5,788 nucleotides of DNA, taken from positions 1 through 5,788 of the forward strand of contig JAISAK010000304.1 of NCBI GenBank assembly GCA_031266695.1, read 5' to 3'. Position numbers and translations under genes: made by a program. Positions 1-5,382 of this stretch are shown in pieces. The first letter of the stretch is position 1; each line of letters opens with the position of its first letter. The notes under the pieces were generated by a model that was not told the origin of the DNA, did not search any database, and worked only from the letters and a program-made list of their open reading frames with translations. Source of the DNA: Treponema sp. Lineage in GTDB: Bacteria; Spirochaetota; Spirochaetia; Treponematales; Breznakiellaceae.

Positions 1-10
1 TTGATTTCGC

Positions 11-135
11 CCCCTTGGCCTTGCTTGCCCGGCGACTTCCTCATCATAAAAAAGACAGGGTAATAGATTCTGCCTCTTGCACCACGAATGAAACGCATGA
101 ACTTCCCGTGGGAACGCCAAAACCGCCGTGAACGG
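11..135 (+). repeat. Dispersed repeat, copy A
   Basis: This is the first of four related copies in the gene-free left end. It aligns to copy B at a constant offset of 183 bases. By eye the 87 bases 26-112 are identical to 209-295, with scattered mismatches and one single-base indel only towards the ends. Such near-identity beside two divergent copies suggests a recent tandem duplication or gene conversion. On the minus strand the copy has an open frame from an ATG at 98 that runs off the left edge (at least 32 codons, starting MRFIRGARGR). The frame is closed by a stop upstream and has no recognisable domain, so I treat it as repeat sequence rather than a gene. The repeat family is not one I can name. 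Confidence 0.85.
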
Positions 136-193
136 CTTCATATCTCGGCCTCTTACTTAGTGTAAAAAATACATCCAAGTTAATAAATTTGTA

Positions 194-317
194 CCCCTTA
201 GCCTTGCCTGCCCGGCGACTTCCTCATCATAAAAAAGACAGGGTAATAGATTCTGCCTCTTGCACCACGAATGAAACGCATGAACTTCCCGTGGGGACGC
301 AAATCCGCCGTGAACGA
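194..317 (+). repeat. Dispersed repeat, copy B
   Basis: This is a direct copy of repeat A, about 95% identical over its length by eye, and the left arm of a large palindrome with copy C. Its outer end (192-204) is exactly complementary to 462-474, and its inner end (289-307) is complementary to 364-382 with one mismatch. On the minus strand it encodes the same peptide start as copy A (MRFIRGARGR), but here the frame ends at a TAA at 200-198. The A-to-B linker (136-193) is AT-rich, and its reverse complement resembles the C-to-D linker, so the duplicated unit appears to include the linker. Confidence 0.85.
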
Positions 318-329
318 CTCTGGAATTCC

Positions 330-342
330 CCGCCGAAGGCGG
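330..342. repeat. GC-rich hairpin at the palindrome centre
   Basis: CCGCC-GAA-GGCGG is a perfect 5-bp stem with a 3-base loop. It sits at the symmetry centre of the B/C palindrome, and partial complementarity continues outward. No run of T follows on either strand, so it is not a standard intrinsic terminator, although on the minus strand it lies downstream of yggT and could contribute to 3'-end formation. Confidence 0.6.
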
Positions 343-345
343 CTT

Positions 346-477
346 CTACAGGTAAGTGAATGGCGGATTTGTGTCCCCACGGAGGAATATCTTGTTTTCA
401 TTTGTATCGCTTGGAGTATGACATATTACCTTGGATATCTTTTATAGGAGCCGGGCAGGCAAGGCTAAGGGGTATGA
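346..477 (-). repeat. Dispersed repeat, copy C (inverted)
   Basis: This is an inverted and more diverged copy of the same element. Its two ends are well conserved against copy B (the stretches at 364-382 and 451-474), while the middle is only loosely similar, around 60-65% by eye. It aligns in direct orientation with copy D at an offset of 157-159 bases, through shared CTACAGG, AAGTGAA and TATGACATATTACC stretches. A plus-strand open frame (360-689) crosses C and D, but it has no domain, no Shine-Dalgarno and runs antisense into the yggT 3' end, so I do not call it a gene. Confidence 0.75.
413..448 (+). repeat. Short ~36-bp repeat, copy 1 of 3
   Basis: The pattern is GG.GTATGAcATATTAcCTTG, then a short variable piece, then a T-rich stretch ending in AGG. 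The same pattern recurs in the same orientation at 469-509 and 572-608. This copy lies inside repeat C. Confidence 0.6.
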
Positions 478-509
478 AATATTATCTTGAATGTATTTTT
501 CCCTACAGG
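469..509 (+). repeat. Short ~36-bp repeat, copy 2 of 3
   Basis: This copy begins GGGGTATGAAATATTATCTTG and spans the boundary between repeats C and D. It lacks the C of the GACATATTACC block and has a slightly longer tail ending in CTACAGG. The reverse complement of the A-B linker (about 150-190) carries a related sequence. Confidence 0.5.
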
Positions 510-617
510 CAAGTGAACGGCGGCTTTGGCGCTCCCGCTGTAGAGGCCATTAATTTCTTTCGTACCGCTTGGGGGTATGACATATTACCTTGCATGCCTT
601 TTATAAGGTGCCGAGCA
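503..617 (-). repeat. Dispersed repeat, copy D (inverted), touching the yggT 3' end
   Basis: This is the most diverged copy, in the same orientation as C. It shares the CTACAGG and AAGTGAACGGCGG start and the GTATGACATATTACCTTG block with copy C. It also shares the CGGCGG-TTTGGCG stretch with the reverse complement of copy A. Its far end includes the stop codon and last few codons of yggT (stop at 603-601), so similarity to the repeat appears to extend slightly into that coding sequence. The exact boundary is uncertain by a few bases. Confidence 0.65.
572..608 (+). repeat. Short ~36-bp repeat, copy 3 of 3
   Basis: This copy begins GGGGTATGACATATTACCTTG, the closest match to copy 1. It ends in TTTTATAAGG, which on the minus strand supplies the TAA stop of yggT (603-601). 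It lies within repeat D. Confidence 0.6.
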
Positions 618-1182
618 GCCTCAAAAGAAGGCGCACCGCGAAACCGCCTGCGACGCGCAGGGCCAGAAGCGCGAGAAGGGCAACAATGAGTCCGTTAAGA
701 TAATTGACCAGCCGCTTACCGAAGATGATCCGGTTAACGCGGTAGAGCAGGGGCTGGGAGATGGTGTCAATGATGCGCCAGAAGGAGCCGTAGACGTTGC
801 GGTTGGTCAGGTAGGCGATAAAACGCAGAACAAGGACAATAATAAAAAAACCCAGAATGAAGGAAGCCGCCGACCAGAGCGCGGAAAGAGTAATGCCGAG
901 TATAATGCCAAGGCTTATCCTGCCGTAATTGGCAAGGGTGGAAAAAATATTTTGGGCAAGGGAGAGCGCCGCCATGCCCGCGATAGGTGAAAGATCAAGA
1001 AAGCCCGCCCTGAGGCCCGGCAGTCCCCGCCAGAAATCAAGATAGGGATCGGTAACGCGGCGAAGAATTTCCCCGGGCTTTCCGTAAGAGGCGCCGGAGA
1101 ACCAGGTAAGCAGGATTCGGATAAAAATCAGAAGCGTGTAAAGGCCGGTAAGGCCGGCCAGGACATTCATTACGGAACGCAT
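601..1182 (-). CDS. YggT-family integral membrane protein
   Basis: This 193-residue hydrophobic protein is very probably in the inner membrane. It has two YggT modules. Module 1 covers about residues 6-85: a first membrane segment at 6-28, an amphipathic stretch with DPYLDFWRGL (45-54), then the family-typical LDLSPIAG (62-69) leading into a second segment. Module 2 covers about 105-185: FILGFFIIVLVLRFIAYL (108-125), then IIDTISQPLLYRVNRIIFGK (137-156), then a last segment at 161-190. No enzyme motif is visible. Family members are linked to ion or osmotic homeostasis in E. coli, and relatives (YlmG/Ycf19) to division or nucleoid distribution; the exact role here is unknown. The start at 1182 is favoured over the in-frame ATG five codons on, because GGAGG lies five bases upstream. 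Its ATG overlaps the dnaE stop by one base, implying translational coupling. No T-tailed terminator follows; a repeat begins at its stop codon. Confidence 0.9.
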   Translation of the reverse strand: MRSVMNVLAGLTGLYTLLIFIRILLTWFSGASYGKPGEILRRVTDPYLDFWRGLPGLRAGFLDLSPIAGMAALSLAQNIFSTLANYGRISLGIILGITLSALWSAASFILGFFIIVLVLRFIAYLTNRNVYGSFWRIIDTISQPLLYRVNRIIFGKRLVNYLNGLIVALLALLALRVAGGFAVRLLLRLLGTL

Positions 1183-4100
1183 TATTCCCTCCAGACCTCC
1201 GCGACTCCGGCGCAGCGGCCAAGCGCGTCCGGAACCGTTGTTTCGGGCGCGGCCCCAAGGCCGGTAACGGTGCGTATAACCTGTTCGCCCTCCGAAACCG
1301 GAACGTGGATAAATACCGCGCAGGGGCCGGGGCTGCCGGCAAGGTAATCCCGCAGAGGGTAAAGATTTTCGTCGCGGTCAAGCGCCTCGCGCCGCAGCCT
1401 GATATGGACGGCCCCGGCGATGTCGCCGGCCGGGGAAGAAAGGGCTTCCGCTTCTTCCTCCCGGTCATCCTCCGCCGCTTCCCGCGCCGCGGCCCGCACA
1501 AGTTTATTGATGTCCTGTATGCTGGAAACCTTAAAGCTCGGCTTTTGCGGATTCTTTTCGTTTGCGGGATCAATGCTGCCGAGGAGGGCTACTATCTCGT
1601 CTTCCGCCGCCACGGCCTTGCAGTTCTTCCAGGCCTTGGAAAAGAAGACAAGGTCTATCTCGGCCTGCCTGTCCTGTAAGACGCCGAAGGCCATTTCGCC
1701 GCCCTTCTTGTCATTGTGGGTCCGCAGGGCCTTGAGAACCCCCAGGGCCGTATAGGTTCCCGCTTTCGCCTTTGCCGCGGCGGAAAGATCCAGCAGGTTC
1801 AGATCCAGCTCCTTCGCGTATTTCCAGATATTGCGGTACTTGTCCCACTTGCGATCCCGGGTTTCTTCCTGCCTTACCGCCTCCTCCGCCTCCTGGGGGC
1901 TGATGCAGCTATCGGCAATGAAGCTGTGGCGTTCCCTGCTTTGCTGGTACTCAATCTTGCCCCTGAGAATGGCGGCCTTGTCCACTTCAATTCTGTCGCA
2001 GCATCTTTCCCAGGCCCTGGGGAAAAAAGTTACCTCGATTTCCCCGTTGTAATCTTCCAGGGAGGCAAAAGCCATTTTATCGCCCTTGGAAGTAGGAATG
2101 ATTTTTACACTCTTGATGATCCCGACAAGGCTGCAGATGCCCGGGACCAGGGTTTCGTGATTCCCGAGGTCGGCTTTTACCGCCCGCCGCCAAAGATCCC
2201 TGTATTCGTCCATGGGGTGGCCGGAAAAATAAAAGCCGATAAGGTCCTTTTCTATCTTCAGTTTCTCCGCCTGGTTCGTTTCCGGAAAGTCGTGGAATTC
2301 AAAGTCGGGGTATTCTTTTTCCCCGCTTTCTCCGAAAAGGCTTGCCTGGCCGAATTTTTTTTCGTCCTTGATGTTCTGAACGTGTTCCACCGCCCTTTCC
2401 AGGTTTCCCTGAAGGGTTTCGCGGGGAACGCCGAAGGCGTCAAAGGCGCCTGTCAGAATAAGCAGTTCTATCACCTTCTTGCCCACGGTTTTAATTTCAA
2501 CCCGGTGCAGGAAGTCTATAAAATCTTTGTAGGGGCCCTCCCCGCGGCGTGCAATGATCTCGTCCGCCGAAGCGTCGCCCAGCCCCTTTATTCCCAGAAA
2601 ACCGTAGACGAGGCGGCCTTCCACAACGGTAAAGAGCTTGTCCGAATGGTTAATGTCCGGCGGATCGATTTCAAGCCCCATCTTCCGCGCCTCGCCGATA
2701 CACACGGAAAGTTTATCCTTGTCCGCGCTGTGAATTTCATTGGAAAGGTTCGCGGCCATGAATTCGGCGGGGAAGTTAGCCTTGAGAAAAGCGGTATGAT
2801 AGGCGACAACCGAATAGGCCGCCGCGTGGCTTTTGTTGAATCCGTATCCGGCAAAGGGAATGAGAAGCTCGAAGATCTCGTCGGCCTTTTCCCCGGCGTA
2901 GCCGCGTTCAACGGCCCCGGCGATAAACTCCTCCTTCTCCTTGATCATTTTTTCCATGTTTTTCTTTCCCATTGCCCTGCGCAGTTCATCCGCGTGGCCG
3001 AGGGTAAAGCCCGCGACGATCCGGGCAACCTGCATAACCTGTTCCTGGTAGACGATGACGCCGTAGGTTTCCCTGAGTACCTTTTCCAGGCTCGGATCGG
3101 GGTAGGTAATCTTCCGGCGGCCGTTTTTGGATTCAATAAACTGGGATATATTATCCATGGGGCCCGGCCGGTACAGCGCGTTAAGCGCTATAAGGTCCTC
3201 AATTCTGCCGGGCTTGGCCTGCCTGAGGATATCCTGCATTCCTTCGGATTCAAACTGGAAGACCTCAAAACTTTTTCCCTCGCCGAGCATTTTGAAGGTT
3301 GCTTCGGCATCGGCCGTCCCGCTTTCGGAAATACCGTCAATGCTGAAATCCGCGCATTTTCCGCCCCGCAGGCGTATCAGTTCCGCGGTGTTCTTGATCA
3401 CGTCCAGGGTTTTAAGGCCGAGAAAATCCATTTTAACCAGGCCGCAGCTTTCCAGATGACTCATGGTGTACTGGGTGGCTATGCTTCCGGTCTTGGAATC
3501 GCGGTAGAGGGGCACAAAATCGTAAAGGGCCGACTTGCCGATTACCACTCCGGCGGCGTGGATGCTGGAGTGCCTGTTGAGCCCTTCAAGCTTCCTGGCC
3601 AGGCCGAAGAGTTCCGTATAACGGGGGTCCGCCTCCATCTCGCCCAGCCTGGGCTCCGCCTTAAAGGATTTTCCCAGGGTAACTTCGGGGCCCTTGGGAA
3701 TAAGCTTGGTGAGCATGTCCGATTCGGGAATGCTGATGCCCAGCACCCGGGCAACGTCCTTAATTACCTGTTTTGCCCCCAGGGTTCCGAAGGTGATGAT
3801 TTGTCCCACCCGCTCCTTACCGTATTTTTGGGTAACGTAATCAATTACTTCATCCCGCCGCTCATTGCAGAAGTCCACGTCAAAGTCGGGCATGCTGATG
3901 CGTTCCGGGTTGAGGAAGCGCTCCAAGAGAAGATCGTACTTGAGGGGATCGATGTCGGTGATGCGCAGGGCGTAGGCCGCGATGGAACCGGCGCCGGAAC
4001 CGCGGCCGGGGCCCACGTCAATGCCGTGTTCCTTGGCCCAGTTGATAAAGTCCGCCACGATAAGGAAGTAGCCGGTAAAGCCCATTTTGATGATAGTGTC

Positions 4101-5261
4101 CAGTTCGTATTCGGCGCGCTCAAGGATCTCTTTCCCGCGGCCCGCGGCTTCGCCGCCGGAGCCGGCCGCAGCAACGCCGTCCGCCGCAGCAACGCCGGGC
4201 GCGGAACCGTCCGTCGCAGCAGCGCCGTTTCCGCCCAGCTCGCGGGGGTAGCGCTTCGGCAGCCCCCGGGCGACCAAATGCCGCAGATAGGCGTCGGCGT
4301 CCGCAAACCCCGAAGGAATTGGAAAATCCGGGAGAAACCGGGGCAGATCCTTCATTTCCACCCGGGGAAAGTCCGCCGTACAGCGTCCGGCGATCCGCAG
4401 CGTATTGGCAAGGGCCTCGGGATATTCGGGGAAAAGGGAGGCCATTTCATCTCCGGTTTTAAGGTAGAACTGATCCCCGTAATACCGTTTCCGCCTTTCC
4501 TCGGAGCGGAGCTTCCCGGTTCCGATGCACAGAAGCACGTCATGGGCAACCGAGTCTTCCCGGTCAAGGTAGTGAACGTCGTTTGTCAAAACCAGGGGAA
4601 TGCCGGTACGCCTGGAGATTCCCGCGACCGCCTCGTATATCTGCCGTTCCGAAAGGGAGCAGCCCCGGACTTCGCCCACGGGAATACCGTGATCCTGAAT
4701 CTCAAGGTAGAAATTGCCGTCCCCGAAAATATCCCGGAAGCGCCTGGCCCTTTGTTCCGCTTCGTCGGGTTTTCCGTCCTGTATGTACTTGGGGATCTCC
4801 CCGGAAATACAGGCCGAAAGGGCGATGAGACCCCCGTGATACTTAACCAGAAGTTCCTCGTCAACGCGGGGCCGGTAATAAAAGCCCTCGGTATAGGCAA
4901 AGGAGCAAAGCTTGACCAGGTTAAGGTAGCCCTCCCTGTTTGAGGCCAGAAGCACCAGATGGTAATAATTATTATCCCTTTCGGATCCCTTTTTCTCGGA
5001 ACGGGAACCGGGGGCAACGTAAACTTCGCAGCCGATAATAGGGGTGATGGGATTTTTCCGCGCCTGGTGCTTGCCCTCGGCGTTGATGGTTTCCCTGCAC
5101 GCAGCTATAAAATCCATCGCCCCGAACATATTGCCGTGATCGGTAAGGGCCAGGTATTTCATACCCAGTTCTTCCGCCCGGTCGGCCAGACTCATTACCG
5201 AAACGGCGGCGTCCTGTAAAGAAAAATCCGAATGGACGTGGAGGTGAACAAATTCATTCAT
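1182..5261 (-). CDS. dnaE: DNA polymerase III subunit alpha
   Basis: This is the catalytic, chain-elongating subunit of the chromosomal replicase (family C polymerase), 1359 residues against about 1160 in E. coli. In order: PHP domain (about 1-290) opening with FVHLHVHSDFS; an Ala/Gly-rich insertion (343-376); palm with GPGRGSGAGS (417-426), PDFDVDF (458-464) and KMDFLGL, giving likely metal-binding D459, D461 and D612; ALYRPGPMDN near 695; fingers with GYGFNKSHAAAYS (F808-H812); helix-hairpin-helix region; clamp-binding QASLF (972-976); OB-fold (about 1036-1121); a second OB-like segment (about 1166-1252); and a C-terminal domain (about 1283-1359) of the tau-binding type. An ATG at 5384 would add 41 residues, but they match no DnaE start and would overlap the divergent gene. 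ATG 5261 gives the family-typical N-terminus, though no Shine-Dalgarno precedes it. There is no intein or frameshift. It is cotranscribed with yggT. Confidence 0.98.
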   Translation of the reverse strand: MNEFVHLHVHSDFSLQDAAVSVMSLADRAEELGMKYLALTDHGNMFGAMDFIAACRETINAEGKHQARKNPITPIIGCEVYVAPGSRSEKKGSERDNNYYHLVLLASNREGYLNLVKLCSFAYTEGFYYRPRVDEELLVKYHGGLIALSACISGEIPKYIQDGKPDEAEQRARRFRDIFGDGNFYLEIQDHGIPVGEVRGCSLSERQIYEAVAGISRRTGIPLVLTNDVHYLDREDSVAHDVLLCIGTGKLRSEERRKRYYGDQFYLKTGDEMASLFPEYPEALANTLRIAGRCTADFPRVEMKDLPRFLPDFPIPSGFADADAYLRHLVARGLPKRYPRELGGNGAAATDGSAPGVAAADGVAAAGSGGEAAGRGKEILERAEYELDTIIKMGFTGYFLIVADFINWAKEHGIDVGPGRGSGAGSIAAYALRITDIDPLKYDLLLERFLNPERISMPDFDVDFCNERRDEVIDYVTQKYGKERVGQIITFGTLGAKQVIKDVARVLGISIPESDMLTKLIPKGPEVTLGKSFKAEPRLGEMEADPRYTELFGLARKLEGLNRHSSIHAAGVVIGKSALYDFVPLYRDSKTGSIATQYTMSHLESCGLVKMDFLGLKTLDVIKNTAELIRLRGGKCADFSIDGISESGTADAEATFKMLGEGKSFEVFQFESEGMQDILRQAKPGRIEDLIALNALYRPGPMDNISQFIESKNGRRKITYPDPSLEKVLRETYGVIVYQEQVMQVARIVAGFTLGHADELRRAMGKKNMEKMIKEKEEFIAGAVERGYAGEKADEIFELLIPFAGYGFNKSHAAAYSVVAYHTAFLKANFPAEFMAANLSNEIHSADKDKLSVCIGEARKMGLEIDPPDINHSDKLFTVVEGRLVYGFLGIKGLGDASADEIIARRGEGPYKDFIDFLHRVEIKTVGKKVIELLILTGAFDAFGVPRETLQGNLERAVEHVQNIKDEKKFGQASLFGESGEKEYPDFEFHDFPETNQAEKLKIEKDLIGFYFSGHPMDEYRDLWRRAVKADLGNHETLVPGICSLVGIIKSVKIIPTSKGDKMAFASLEDYNGEIEVTFFPRAWERCCDRIEVDKAAILRGKIEYQQSRERHSFIADSCISPQEAEEAVRQEETRDRKWDKYRNIWKYAKELDLNLLDLSAAAKAKAGTYTALGVLKALRTHNDKKGGEMAFGVLQDRQAEIDLVFFSKAWKNCKAVAAEDEIVALLGSIDPANEKNPQKPSFKVSSIQDINKLVRAAAREAAEDDREEEAEALSSPAGDIAGAVHIRLRREALDRDENLYPLRDYLAGSPGPCAVFIHVPVSEGEQVIRTVTGLGAAPETTVPDALGRCAGVAEVWRE
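1187..1192 (-). promoter_or_regulatory. Shine-Dalgarno site of yggT inside the dnaE 3' end
   Basis: On the minus strand GGAGGG lies in the last dnaE codons (Trp-Arg-Glu), four bases before the ATG at 1182. With the TAATG stop/start overlap this is a textbook translational-coupling arrangement, and it decides the first of two possible ATGs. Confidence 0.8.
1506..1766 (-). other. Second OB-like segment of DnaE
   Basis: Residues about 1166-1252 repeat the pattern of the preceding OB-fold. Both share KG..MAF..L.D...EI....FF..AW..C. An ungapped 60-residue comparison by eye gives 20 identities. The first OB matches the usual DnaE OB in place and character, so this one looks like an added tandem duplicate followed by an acidic linker and the C-terminal domain. 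Confidence 0.7.
4165..4227 (-). repeat. Short tandem repeat in dnaE encoding an Ala/Gly-rich insertion
   Basis: The 15-base unit GCCGCAGCAACGCCG occurs at 4165-4179 and again at 4183-4197, an 18-base period. A third copy with two mismatches lies at 4213-4227. The repeats keep the reading frame and encode GVAAAD-GVAAAG plus a related GAAATDG (residues 346-367) in an insertion between the PHP and polymerase domains. The array probably varies in length among strains. Confidence 0.75.
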
Positions 5262-5382
5262 ATTTTGGAATACTACAGTAAAACACCCTTCCCCGCAAGG
5301 ATTATTTAAGGTATCATAAAACCCGATGGGGGAGTTATGGCTGGCACACGGCAAAGGATAAGGTTCATAACCGTTAAAACAC
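5262..5382. promoter_or_regulatory. Divergent promoter region between dnaE and the signalling gene
   Basis: This 121-bp gap separates two divergent start codons and must carry both promoters if neither gene is read from elsewhere. The best -10 candidate for dnaE is TATGAT at 5318-5313 on the minus strand (5 of 6 to consensus). The same bases read TATCAT on the plus strand (5312-5317). No convincing -35 lies at the usual spacing on either strand. Neither start has a Shine-Dalgarno within 5-12 bases; the nearest purine run for the plus gene, AGGATAAGG, ends 19 bases before its ATG. Confidence 0.4.

Larger units (their letters stand above)
192..474. repeat. Large imperfect palindrome formed by copies B and C
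   Basis: Copies B and C meet head to head. Matching positions sum to about 666 at the outer edge and 671 at the inner edge, so the symmetry centre is near 333-336. The arms are about 130 bp with well-matched ends and a poorly matched middle. The centre coincides with the GC-rich hairpin at 330-342. RNA reading leftward out of yggT could fold into a long imperfect stem here. Whether it stops transcription, protects the transcript's 3' end or does nothing cannot be told from sequence. Confidence 0.7.

Noticed and set aside
330..342. Rho-independent terminator for yggT
   Set aside because: The hairpin is good but no T-run follows on the minus strand, and it lies about 260 bases past the stop codon.
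198..401. 67-residue minus-strand open frame across repeat B and the palindrome centre
   Set aside because: It consists of repeat sequence plus linker, and the related copy A does not preserve the upstream half because of an indel.
11..617. CRISPR array
   Set aside because: Units are too long and few, mixed in orientation, without uniform spacers, and no cas genes are present.
360..689. 109-residue plus-strand open frame across repeats C and D
   Set aside because: It is repeat-derived, has no Shine-Dalgarno and no domain, and runs antisense into yggT.
1716..4943. 1075-residue open frame on the plus strand opposite dnaE
   Set aside because: It is an exact in-register mirror of dnaE, explained by absence of TTA, CTA and TCA codons. 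It has no recognisable domains.
5342..5356. TGGCAC followed by GC, resembling a sigma-54 promoter
   Set aside because: The GG and GC elements are 8 bases apart instead of 12, so the spacing is wrong.
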